Assembly (NCBI GenBank): GCA_022774505.1
Contig: JALFLW010000059.1
Span: forward strand, 1 to 43,810
DNA: 43,810 nt
Source of the DNA: Lachnospiraceae bacterium
GTDB lineage: Bacteria; Bacillota; Clostridia; Lachnospirales; Lachnospiraceae
Direction: 5' to 3'
The notes below the pieces were generated by a model. The model was not told the origin of the DNA. It searched no databases and worked only from the letters and a program-made list of their open reading frames with translations. This document shows, piece after piece, positions 24,692 through 33,100 of this stretch (positions are counted from its first letter, which is position 1; every line of letters starts with the position of its first letter). The position numbers and the translations under genes were made by a program.

Positions 24692-25337
24692 GGATTTTAT
24701 AGAGAGGCTTCGACAGGAGGGAGCCGGTATTTGTATAAAAATATCAGAGTATGGAAAGAAAGAGGGAGATCCTCTTTTGCCGGACGGTCGGTATGATGCG
24801 GTAATCTTGTATAAATGGGGATTGGAACCGGAAATACTTCAAAAATTTGGAAATTTGGAACTACCTGTGTTTGTGGCAGGTTATGGAGACAGAGAAAATT
24901 ATTATGAAGAAATCATGTGTCTGGAGGCCGGTATTGCTGATTATTTTGGAGAAGATACACCGGCACCCATTGTGCTGCTGAGGATTCAGAGGATTCTTGA
25001 TCTGCTAAAAAGGGATACAGGATCTTTTCATTATTATCATGATCTGATAGAGAAAGAAGATCGGATGGATTATCGGTGGAAGGGAGAGTATCTGGGATTG
25101 ACACCGACAGAGTACAGGCTGCTGCATTTACTGTTGACGGAGGGACCGGGGATGGTGGAAAAAGAAAGGCTGTTGGCTCTGATCTGGAAGAAACAGGATG
25201 AAAAGACAGAGAATGCCTGTGAGGCGATGATAAGAAAGCTTAGGGGCAAGCTGTCGGAGACTACGGTTATGATCAGGAATTACTATGGCAAAGGGTATGG
25301 CATTCAATTTGATGATAGCACGGAATGCAAGGTATGA
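24651..25337 (+). CDS. Orphan OmpR-type regulator with a degenerate receiver domain
   Basis: A 228-residue protein. Residues 145-222 are a clear OmpR/PhoB winged helix (LGLTPTEYRLLHLLLTEG, ERLLALIWKK, AMIRKLRGKL, NYYGKGYGIQF). Residues 1-120 fold like a receiver by pattern (LLVLTG, RYDAVILY, LPVFVAG, GIADYF), but the phosphoacceptor Asp is replaced by Tyr54, the N-terminal acidic pair is missing and the switch Lys is absent. Phosphorylation control is therefore unlikely. GGAGG six bases before the ATG gives a strong start inside the end of the HydE-like gene, so the two are translationally coupled. No kinase is nearby. It may sense a ligand or partner directly and control hydrogenase or redox genes; this is inferred from position only. 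Confidence 0.75.
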   Translation: MQLLVLTGKLREDEDFIERLRQEGAGICIKISEYGKKEGDPLLPDGRYDAVILYKWGLEPEILQKFGNLELPVFVAGYGDRENYYEEIMCLEAGIADYFGEDTPAPIVLLRIQRILDLLKRDTGSFHYYHDLIEKEDRMDYRWKGEYLGLTPTEYRLLHLLLTEGPGMVEKERLLALIWKKQDEKTENACEAMIRKLRGKLSETTVMIRNYYGKGYGIQFDDSTECKV

Positions 25338-25483
25338 CGCAATATTTGTGTATTTATTGCATATATTGTTGTGTATACTTTAGTAAAGGCAAAATGCAAC
25401 ACGAAACTTTAGAAGAGAAAAACATTCCCAATTGGGATGAGAGAGGGATATTTTTATTATTGACAGAAAGGGTTGGTGTGCTT

Positions 25484-26335
25484 ATGAAATTTACAAAAAT
25501 GCATGGATGTGGCAATGACTATGTATATGTTAATTGTATGGAGAAAATGCTTGAAAAGCCGTCAGCGGTATCAAAGTTTGTCAGCGACCGTCATTTCGGG
25601 GTTGGATCAGATGGACTGATATTGATCTGTCCTTCCGATCAAGCGGATTTTAGAATGGTGATGTTTAATGCGGATGGATCAGAGGGAGAAATGTGTGGAA
25701 ACGGGATCCGCTGTGTGGCAAAATATGTATATGATTACGGTCTTACGGATCAGACAAATATTTCTGTGGAAACAAAGGGCGGGATAAAATATCTGGAATT
25801 GACGGTAGAGGGCGGGAAAGTGGCTCTTGTAAAGGTAAATATGGGCTCTCCTGTTTTGAAACCATCGCAGATACCGATAGATTCTGACAAAGAAAGATTC
25901 ATTGATGAACCTGTAGAGGTAAATGGAAAAATCTATAATATGACAGGAGTATCTATGGGAAATCCGCATGCCGTAACATTTGTAGACGACACGGCCTCTT
26001 TGGATCTGGAGAAGATTGGACCGCATTTTGAAAATCATCCTTTATTTCCAAACAGGATCAATACAGAGTTTGTGCAGGTGCTCAATCGAAATGAGATCAA
26101 TATGAGAGTCTGGGAGAGAGGCTCCGGAGAAACGCTCGCCTGTGGGACAGGAACCTGTGCATCTGCAGTAGCCTGTGTCTTGAACGGGAAAACGGATGAG
26201 CATTTGACGGTTCATCTTTTGGGAGGAGATCTGGAAATATTTTATGACAGACAGAAGGATACCGTATGGATGACAGGACCGGCAGCAGTTGTGTTTGATG
26301 GAGAGATAAGTGAAGAAGTGCTGGCAGAAATATGA
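25484..26335 (+). CDS. dapF: Diaminopimelate epimerase
   Basis: A 283-residue enzyme that interconverts LL- and meso-diaminopimelate for lysine and peptidoglycan synthesis. It begins with the family start MKFTKMHGCGNDYVYV. The two catalytic cysteines are visible in EMCGNGIRCVAKY and ETLACGTGTCAS; MGNPHAV and WERGSGET complete the active site. A much longer frame opens at 25325, but its first 53 residues are not family-like, so the ATG at 25484 is used. The ribosome site there is mediocre (AGAAAGGG about 12 bases upstream). Gene order dapF-murE joins DAP production directly to its use in the cell-wall stem peptide. The 146-base gap before it holds a 12-bp palindrome TCCCAATTGGGA at 25426-25437. 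Confidence 0.95.
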   Translation: MKFTKMHGCGNDYVYVNCMEKMLEKPSAVSKFVSDRHFGVGSDGLILICPSDQADFRMVMFNADGSEGEMCGNGIRCVAKYVYDYGLTDQTNISVETKGGIKYLELTVEGGKVALVKVNMGSPVLKPSQIPIDSDKERFIDEPVEVNGKIYNMTGVSMGNPHAVTFVDDTASLDLEKIGPHFENHPLFPNRINTEFVQVLNRNEINMRVWERGSGETLACGTGTCASAVACVLNGKTDEHLTVHLLGGDLEIFYDRQKDTVWMTGPAAVVFDGEISEEVLAEI

Positions 26336-26356
26336 TCAAAGGAAAGGAAGTTGAAA

Positions 26357-27826
26357 ATGCAGTTAAAAAGCTTATTAGAGGATATGGAATATGAGGTGAC
26401 ACAGGGAAATATACAGCAGGAGATATCCGCTCTGATCTATGATTCACGTAAGGCGGCTCCGGGAGCTGTGTTTGTGTGCATCTGTGGAGCTGTGAGAGAT
26501 GGACATGACTTTGCAGCGGAGGTGACACAAAAGGGATGCCCGGTTTTGATCGTGGAAAAGGAGGTTGCGGTAGATGAGGATGTTACCGTGATCCGTGTTA
26601 AGGATACAAGACTGGCTTTGGCACAGGCATCTGCTGCCTTTTTCGGTCATCCGGCAAGAGAATTGACGACGATTGGCATTACGGGAACGAAGGGAAAGAC
26701 CACAGCAACCTATATGGTGCGTTCTATTTTGGAACATTCCGGGTACAAGACGGGACTGATCGGAACCATAGAAACGATCATTGGAGAGGAAAAGATTCCG
26801 TCTGCCAATACAACACCTGAGTCATATATGGTACAGGAGTATTTCCGTAAGATGGCAGATGCCGGATGCAAGTGTGTTGTGATGGAGGTATCATCTCAGG
26901 GGCTTATGCTACACCGTGTCAGTGGATTTACATTTGATTACGGTATTTTTACGAATCTGGAGCCGGATCACATTGGTCCGAATGAACATAAAGATCTGGC
27001 AGATTATATTCATTGTAAAAGCCTGCTTTTCAGACAGTGCCGTCAGGGAATCTTTAATGCAGATGATTCTCATCTGGAAGAGATCTTACAGGGACATACC
27101 TGCGAGGTAGAAACATATGGATTTTCTGAGGATGCAGATCTTTGTGCTTCTGCTGTGCATCTGACAGATAAAGGAGGAACATTGGGAGTTGCGTATCATA
27201 TGAGTGGAAAGCTTGACATGGATGTGGAGATTGATATTCCGGGAAAGTTTAGTGTTTACAATTCCATGACCGCAATTGCGATCTGCCGTCACTTTGGCGT
27301 GAAGAAAGAGACTATTCTGGAATCCCTTGCCAAGATCCGCGTAAAAGGACGCGTTGAGATTGTCCCGGTTTCTTCAAAATTTACACTTATGATTGATTAT
27401 GCACATAATGCTATGAGTCTGGAAAGCTTATTATCGACATTAAAGGAATATAAGCCTAAAAGATTAGTATGTTTGTTCGGATGCGGAGGAAATCGTTCCA
27501 GAGACAGACGTTTTCAAATGGGAGAGGTATCGTCCAAATTGGCAGACCTTACTATTGTAACATCGGATAATCCGCGGAATGAAGAACCTCAGGCGATTCT
27601 GGATGACATTGTGACCGGAGTGAAAAAGGCAGATGGAGAGTATATTACGATTATTGACCGGGCTGAGGCAATCCGTTATGCGATCGAAAATGCAAAAGAG
27701 GGCGACGTAATTGTTCTTGCCGGAAAAGGACATGAAGACTATCAGGAAATAAAGGGGAAAAAGCATCATATGGATGAGAGAGAACTGGTGGCAGACGTTG
27801 TCCGGGATGGCAATTTTATAAAATAA
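26357..27826 (+). CDS. murE: UDP-MurNAc-tripeptide synthetase (meso-DAP-adding MurE)
   Basis: A 489-residue cytosolic Mur ligase that adds meso-diaminopimelate to UDP-MurNAc-L-Ala-D-Glu. The N-terminal UDP-binding domain has LIYDSRKAAPGAVFVCI. The central ATPase has GITGTKGKTTATYMV, NTTPES and the carbamylated-lysine region HCKSLLF. The C-terminal domain has DYAHNAMSLESLL, FGCGGNRSRDRRFQMG and the DNPRNEEP motif, whose Arg recognises meso-DAP rather than lysine. The ATG at 26357 lies seven bases after AAAGGAAG; an in-frame TTG two codons upstream is less likely. It follows dapF by 21 bases and surely shares its transcript. This indicates DAP-type peptidoglycan, as expected for Clostridia. Confidence 0.96.
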   Translation: MQLKSLLEDMEYEVTQGNIQQEISALIYDSRKAAPGAVFVCICGAVRDGHDFAAEVTQKGCPVLIVEKEVAVDEDVTVIRVKDTRLALAQASAAFFGHPARELTTIGITGTKGKTTATYMVRSILEHSGYKTGLIGTIETIIGEEKIPSANTTPESYMVQEYFRKMADAGCKCVVMEVSSQGLMLHRVSGFTFDYGIFTNLEPDHIGPNEHKDLADYIHCKSLLFRQCRQGIFNADDSHLEEILQGHTCEVETYGFSEDADLCASAVHLTDKGGTLGVAYHMSGKLDMDVEIDIPGKFSVYNSMTAIAICRHFGVKKETILESLAKIRVKGRVEIVPVSSKFTLMIDYAHNAMSLESLLSTLKEYKPKRLVCLFGCGGNRSRDRRFQMGEVSSKLADLTIVTSDNPRNEEPQAILDDIVTGVKKADGEYITIIDRAEAIRYAIENAKEGDVIVLAGKGHEDYQEIKGKKHHMDERELVADVVRDGNFIK

Positions 27827-27920
27827 ATATGCGGTCAGAGATTTACAAGTGGATCGTTATCGGAGGAATCGTGTGAAAATATTACATTTCATGCGGTAGA
27901 TTTGTGGCTGGAGGGTTAGA

Positions 27921-30155
27921 ATGGTATTTGCAGATGTGATCGTTGACATTTCGGTAAAAAGTCTGGATCGTCCGTTTCAATATATTGTACCTGAGGAGCT
28001 GGTTTCCGATGCCGTTATCGGGGCAATGGTTGTGATTCCGTTTGGAAATGGAAACAGAGAGCTGAAGGGATATATCATTGGATTATCACAGCAGCCGAAA
28101 TATGATATTGCAAAAACTAAGAAAATAAAGGAAATAGTAAAGCAGGGAGTGGTTGCGGAATCACACCTGCTTTCCCTTGCTTATTGGATAAAAGAAAACT
28201 ATGGCTCAACGATGAATGATGCCATAAAGGCAGTACTTCCCGTGAAGCGGGAAATAAAAAAGGTGGTTAGCAGGACAGTCTATCCCTGCCTGATGCGGAC
28301 GGAGATGGAAATGGTAATGCAGGAGTATGCCGCAAAGCATTATAAAGCAAAAGTCAGGATACTCCAGGCAATGCTTGATCAGGAAGATTTTGAAAAAGGA
28401 ATTGATTATTCTGTAATGCAAAAAAAATATAAGGTGACAGCGTCAGCACTCCGGGGGATGGAGGAGCAGGGAATTATCAGGATTGACAAGACCAGGCAGT
28501 ATCGTGATCCGATCCATATAGACAGCAGGGACGAACAGATACCTGTTTTGAATGAGCAGCAGCAGCATATCGTAGATACAATAGGAAAAGAGTATCAGGA
28601 TGGGGAGAGAAAGACGTATTTGATCCATGGGGTGACAGGGAGTGGAAAAACAGAGGTTTACATGAGGATCATTCAGCAGGTGATCGCTCAGGGAAAGCAA
28701 GTCATTGTTCTGATACCGGAGATCGCTCTGACCTTTCAGACAGTCAGCCGGTTTTACCGGAGGTTTGGGAAAAGAGTATCGGTAATGCATTCAAGATTGT
28801 CACAAGGAGAAAAGTTTGATCAGTTTGAAAGAGCTAAATCCGGGGAAATTGATATAATGATCGGGCCGAGGTCAGCTTTATTTACGCCCTTTGAAAGGCT
28901 TGGCCTGATCGTGATCGATGAGGAGCATGAGACAAGCTATCAGAGTGAGATGCCGCCCAAATATCATGCAAGAGAGGTAGCAGTTCATCGTGCTTCTATG
29001 ACGGGAGCAAGCGTGATACTTGGTTCTGCCACCCCCTCTATGGAGTCTTATTACAGGGCACAGATGGGAAGATATCAATTATTTACAATGACGCACCGGG
29101 CAACAGGAGCAGTGCTTCCTAAGGTGTGGGTTACAGATCTGCGGGAGGAAATGGCGAAAAAAAACAGATCGATATTTGGCACAAAATTAACGGAGCTGGT
29201 AGAAGACCGGTTGAAAAAAAGAGAGCAGATCATATTGTTTTTGAACCGGAGAGGCTATGCAGGCTCCGTATCCTGCAGAAAGTGCGGAGAAGTAATGAAG
29301 TGCCCGCATTGTTCGGTATCTTTGACGGCACATATGCATTATGGAAGGCTGCGGGAGCTGGTATGTCATTATTGTGGGTATGAGACAATGATGCCGGAGG
29401 TATGTCCGAAATGTGGGTCAAAATATATCGGTACCTTTGGGATCGGAACACAAAAAGTGGAACAGTTTGTGAAGGAAAGATTTCAACAGGCATCCGTGCT
29501 GCGTATGGACGCAGATACTACTACCGGTAAGGAAGGACATGAGAGGATTCTTCAAAGCTTTGCATCCGGAGAGGCAGACATACTTATTGGGACACAGATG
29601 ATCGTGAAAGGACATGATTTTCCGAATGTTACACTGGTGGGGATATTAGCGGCAGATTTATCATTAAACGTGGGCGATTATCGTTCTGCCGAGAGAACAT
29701 ACCAGCTTTTAGCGCAGGCTGCGGGAAGAGCAGGGCGGGGGAAAAAACCGGGAGATGTAGTGCTGCAGACATATCAGCCTGATCATTACAGTATTGAAGC
29801 GGCAGCGGATCAGGATTATCAGGAATTTTATGAACAGGAGCTTGTGCAGAGACAAATCTTGCATTATCCGCCGGTTTCTAATATACTTGGAGTATTGGTG
29901 CTTTCCGAAAGAATGGAGCATGCGGTGCAGCTTGCCCAAAAAGTGGTACAACAGATGAAAAAGTATGATCAGGCGGTCATACTGGGACCGGCACCGGCTT
30001 CTCTTTCAAAAGCAAAGGATATATACAGATATATGATCTATGCAAAATGTCAGGATTACCGGGTACTTCGGCAGATGAAAAATGCATTGGAGCATTATAT
30101 GGACCTGCAGGAGGAATACCGGGATTGCAGACTTCAGTTTGACTTTAATCTATGA
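27921..30155 (+). CDS. priA: Primosomal protein N' (replication restart helicase PriA)
   Basis: A 744-residue superfamily 2 DNA helicase that reloads the replisome at stalled forks. The N-terminal 3' DNA-binding domain starts at FADVIVDISVKSLDRPFQY. The helicase core has Walker A GVTGSGKTEVYM, the DEEH box in VIDEEHETSYQ, the GSATPS motif III and the QAAGRAGRG motif VI. Between the two RecA lobes is a zinc-binding insert with CRKCG, CPHC, CHYCG and CPKCG. GGAGGGTTAGA precedes the ATG. Its stop codon overlaps an ATG of the downstream frame, but the real def start lies 42 bases on. It opens the conserved priA-def-fmt-rsmB-rlmN operon. Confidence 0.97.
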   Translation: MVFADVIVDISVKSLDRPFQYIVPEELVSDAVIGAMVVIPFGNGNRELKGYIIGLSQQPKYDIAKTKKIKEIVKQGVVAESHLLSLAYWIKENYGSTMNDAIKAVLPVKREIKKVVSRTVYPCLMRTEMEMVMQEYAAKHYKAKVRILQAMLDQEDFEKGIDYSVMQKKYKVTASALRGMEEQGIIRIDKTRQYRDPIHIDSRDEQIPVLNEQQQHIVDTIGKEYQDGERKTYLIHGVTGSGKTEVYMRIIQQVIAQGKQVIVLIPEIALTFQTVSRFYRRFGKRVSVMHSRLSQGEKFDQFERAKSGEIDIMIGPRSALFTPFERLGLIVIDEEHETSYQSEMPPKYHAREVAVHRASMTGASVILGSATPSMESYYRAQMGRYQLFTMTHRATGAVLPKVWVTDLREEMAKKNRSIFGTKLTELVEDRLKKREQIILFLNRRGYAGSVSCRKCGEVMKCPHCSVSLTAHMHYGRLRELVCHYCGYETMMPEVCPKCGSKYIGTFGIGTQKVEQFVKERFQQASVLRMDADTTTGKEGHERILQSFASGEADILIGTQMIVKGHDFPNVTLVGILAADLSLNVGDYRSAERTYQLLAQAAGRAGRGKKPGDVVLQTYQPDHYSIEAAADQDYQEFYEQELVQRQILHYPPVSNILGVLVLSERMEHAVQLAQKVVQQMKKYDQAVILGPAPASLSKAKDIYRYMIYAKCQDYRVLRQMKNALEHYMDLQEEYRDCRLQFDFNL

Positions 30156-30196
30156 GCACAGATAAAAAGAAAATATCAGGAAAGGCAGGTAACATT

Positions 30197-30679
30197 ATGG
30201 CACTTCGGACAATAAGAACGATAGGTGATGATCTTTTATATCAGAAATCAAGAGAGGTAAAAAAGATGACACCAAGGATCCAGACTCTCATCGAGGATAT
30301 GCTGGAGACTATGTATGACGCACAGGGAGTAGGTCTGGCAGCACCACAGGTTGGTGTTCTGAAACGTATTGTTGTCATTGATGTAACACCGGAGGGAGAT
30401 CATCCGATCATTCTTATTAATCCGGAGATCATTGAGAAATCAGGTGAGCAGACTGGCTATGAGGGATGTTTGTCAGTCCCGGGAAAAACGGGAGTTGTGA
30501 CAAGGGCAAATTATTGTAAAGTAAAAGCCCTAAATGAAAATATGGAAGAGATATTTGTGGAGGGAGAAGAGCTTTTGGCAAGAGCCCTGCAGCATGAAGT
30601 TGCACATCTGGACGGAGAATTATATGTCTCTCTGGTCGAGGGAGAGTTGATGAATAATTCGGATCTTGAGGTGGAATAA
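30197..30679 (+). CDS. def: Peptide deformylase
   Basis: A 160-residue metallo-hydrolase that removes the formyl group from new protein N-termini. All three class-I motifs are present: GVGLAAPQVG, EGCLSVPG with the metal-binding Cys, and HEVAHLDG with the two metal-binding His and catalytic Glu. The ATG at 30197, behind AGGCAGGTAACATT, starts at the family-typical MALRTIRTIGDD; an upstream ATG at 30152 that overlaps the priA stop would add 15 non-conserved residues. It is followed after 16 bases by fmt, the enzyme that installs the same formyl group on initiator tRNA. Confidence 0.96.
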   Translation: MALRTIRTIGDDLLYQKSREVKKMTPRIQTLIEDMLETMYDAQGVGLAAPQVGVLKRIVVIDVTPEGDHPIILINPEIIEKSGEQTGYEGCLSVPGKTGVVTRANYCKVKALNENMEEIFVEGEELLARALQHEVAHLDGELYVSLVEGELMNNSDLEVE

Positions 30680-30695
30680 GGAAGGAAGATAGATT

Positions 30696-31625
30696 ATGAG
30701 AGTAGTATTTATGGGAACACCGGATTTTGCCGTACCGACCTTACAGGCATTGATCGACAGCAGACATGAGGTCATCGGTGTAGTGACGCAGCCGGATAAA
30801 CCGAAGGGACGCAGTGGCCGGCTGCAGCCGTCACCTGTCAAAGAAAAGGCGGTAGAAAACGGGATTTGTGTTTTTCAGCCGGAGAGAGTGAAGGATCCGG
30901 AGTTTTTACCGGAGCTTCAAAAGCTGGCACCGGATGTGATCGTGGTAGCCGCTTTTGGTCAGATACTGCCAGAAACAGTCCTGAAACTGCCAAAGTACGG
31001 TTGTATGAATGTACATGCCTCACTGCTGCCAAAACTTCGCGGGGCAGCCCCGATCCAGTGGTCAGTGATTGATGGAGACAGGGAGAGCGGTGTTACCATT
31101 ATGCAGATGGATAAAGGGCTGGATACGGGAGATATCCTCTTAGTGGAGCGGTATGAGTTGTCTCCGAAGGAGACGGGGGGAAGTCTGTTTGAAAAATTAT
31201 CGCAGCTTGGCGGTCCTCTGATGTTGCAGGCTCTGGAATTGGCAGAGAGGGGAGAGCTTGAGCCGGTACCTCAGGACAATGACAGACATACTTACGCAAA
31301 GATGCTTTCAAAAGCACTTGGAGAGATTGATTTCAAGAAGAGTGCCCGTGAGATAGAGCGTCTGATCAGAGGCTTAAATCCATGGCCGAGTGCATATACC
31401 CATTTAAACGGTAAGATGCTGAAACTGTGGGATGCTGATGTGGCACAAGAGGCACCAAAAGGAAAACCGGGAGAGATTGTGGAGGTAAGGAAAAAGACTT
31501 TTGCGATCCAGACAGGGGAAGGACAGCTTTTGGTAAATAGTCTGCAGCTTGAAGGGAAAAAAAGAATGACAGCAGAAGATTTCCTAAGAGGATATCCATT
31601 GCAGACAGGTACGATACTTTCATAA
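30696..31625 (+). CDS. fmt: Methionyl-tRNA formyltransferase
   Basis: A 309-residue cytosolic enzyme that formylates Met-tRNA for translation initiation, using 10-formyl-tetrahydrofolate. The N-terminal Rossmann domain begins MRVVFMGTPDFAV and carries the folate-binding and catalytic segment NVHASLLPKLRGAAPIQW (Asn, His) with MDKGLDTGDIL. The C-terminal OB-fold tRNA-binding domain runs from about 205 and includes GLNPWPSAYT. GGAAGGAAGATAG precedes the ATG. Its position between def and rsmB is the common Firmicute arrangement; the zinc metallopeptidase gene often found here in relatives is absent. Confidence 0.96.
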   Translation: MRVVFMGTPDFAVPTLQALIDSRHEVIGVVTQPDKPKGRSGRLQPSPVKEKAVENGICVFQPERVKDPEFLPELQKLAPDVIVVAAFGQILPETVLKLPKYGCMNVHASLLPKLRGAAPIQWSVIDGDRESGVTIMQMDKGLDTGDILLVERYELSPKETGGSLFEKLSQLGGPLMLQALELAERGELEPVPQDNDRHTYAKMLSKALGEIDFKKSAREIERLIRGLNPWPSAYTHLNGKMLKLWDADVAQEAPKGKPGEIVEVRKKTFAIQTGEGQLLVNSLQLEGKKRMTAEDFLRGYPLQTGTILS

Positions 31626-31693
31626 TAAGACGGATGATCATCATAGATCCGGAAGAACATACTAGGAACCAGAATACGGAGGAAGCATAGGGA

Positions 31694-33100
31694 ATGCCGC
31701 AGGATAGACAGAAAAAAAACGGGAATGTCAAAACATATAATTTGGATAAATCTGTTCGCCAGATTGCCTTGGAGTCAATGGTCGATATAATGGAAAATGG
31801 AGAATATTGTGACAAGGTTCTCCATAAAATGATGAAAAAATATCAGACCATGGACCGCAGAGACAGAGCATTTTTAAAGCGTTTAGTAGAAGGAACCGTA
31901 GAAAGATGTATAGAAATTGATTATGTGATCAACAGATATTCTAAGCTGCCGATCGACAAGCAGAAGCCTGTGGTGAGAGAAATACTTCGGATGGCAGTGT
32001 ATCAGGTGATGTACATGGATCAGGTTCCGGATAGTGCGGCATGTAATGAAGCGGTTAAGCTTGCATGTACGAATCATCTGATCCCTTTAAAGGGATTTGT
32101 AAATGGTGTGGTACGCAATGTGATCCGCTTTTATCAGGATACACCATATCCAAAGGCTAAGGAAGATCCGGTGAAGCATTTATCTATATGGTATTCTATG
32201 CCGGAATGGATCGTTGCAAGGTTTATGGAACAGTATGGGATGGCAGAAACGGAAGAAATATTAGCAGGTTTTCTGGATGATGATAAGGGGATATCACTGA
32301 GATGTAATTATACGAATGCTTCCGGAGAGGAGATTGTATCTTCCCTGAATGCACAGGGAGTGAAGGTGGAGGAAGGAAAGGTTTTTTCATCAGCACTTCG
32401 TATCAGGGGATATGGCAGTCTGGACGAATTAGAGGCATTTAAAAAAGGCTGGGTACAGGTGCAGGATGAAAGTTCCCTGATCGTTGGGGAGATAGCACCG
32501 GTAAAAGAGGATAGCGTTGTTATAGATGTCTGTGCTGCACCGGGAGGAAAATCAATCCACCTTGCAGACAAAATGAAGGGATCGGGGCTGATCAGAGCAT
32601 GTGATATAACAAAAGATAAAGTCACGTTGATCCGGCAGAATCTGATACGTACAGGCTTTCATAATGTAAAATTAAAGAAACAGGATGCGAGAGAATTTAT
32701 ACCGGAATGGGAAAATACAGCAGATGTTGTAGTCGCTGATCTGCCATGTTCAGGACTGGGTGTCATAGGTCATAAGCCGGATATCAAGTATAAAACGCGG
32801 CCGAAAGATATAAAAGCTTTGGCCGGACAGCAGAGGGAGATCCTTCAAAATGTATACAGGTATCTGAAAAAAGACGGGGTATTATTGTATAGTACATGTA
32901 CAATAGCTCCGGAAGAGAATGAGGAGCAGGCTGCCTGGATCGCCGGCAATCTGCCGTTGGAACCGATTCCTCTTCAGGAAAAACTTCCGGATATCCTGAA
33001 GGAAAAGGTGCAGGGGGAGCATATTCAGATCCTGCCGGATATGGCCGGAGGAGATGGATTCTTTTTGGCTGCATTTCGGCGAAAGGAGACAGAGAAATAA
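31694..33100 (+). CDS. rsmB: 16S rRNA m5C967 methyltransferase (RsmB)
   Basis: A 468-residue SAM-dependent rRNA cytosine-5 methyltransferase. The N-terminal 155 residues form a NusB-like RNA-binding domain (RQIALESMVDIMENGEY, RDRAFLKRLVEGTVER). The methyltransferase domain has the SAM motif VIDVCAAPGGKS, motif IV ADLPCSGLGV and motif VI YSTCTIAPEENE, whose Cys residues perform and resolve the covalent attack. The chain starts with a short basic stretch (MPQDRQKKNG) before the NusB part. The ATG has AGGAAGCATAGGG upstream. Its TAA shares one base with the ATG of rlmN, so translation is coupled. Confidence 0.95.
   Translation: MPQDRQKKNGNVKTYNLDKSVRQIALESMVDIMENGEYCDKVLHKMMKKYQTMDRRDRAFLKRLVEGTVERCIEIDYVINRYSKLPIDKQKPVVREILRMAVYQVMYMDQVPDSAACNEAVKLACTNHLIPLKGFVNGVVRNVIRFYQDTPYPKAKEDPVKHLSIWYSMPEWIVARFMEQYGMAETEEILAGFLDDDKGISLRCNYTNASGEEIVSSLNAQGVKVEEGKVFSSALRIRGYGSLDELEAFKKGWVQVQDESSLIVGEIAPVKEDSVVIDVCAAPGGKSIHLADKMKGSGLIRACDITKDKVTLIRQNLIRTGFHNVKLKKQDAREFIPEWENTADVVVADLPCSGLGVIGHKPDIKYKTRPKDIKALAGQQREILQNVYRYLKKDGVLLYSTCTIAPEENEEQAAWIAGNLPLEPIPLQEKLPDILKEKVQGEHIQILPDMAGGDGFFLAAFRRKETEK

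Noticed and set aside
25460-25488. TTGACA-17-TATGAA as a dapF promoter
   Set aside because: The -10 box would overlap the ATG, so the transcript would start inside the gene.
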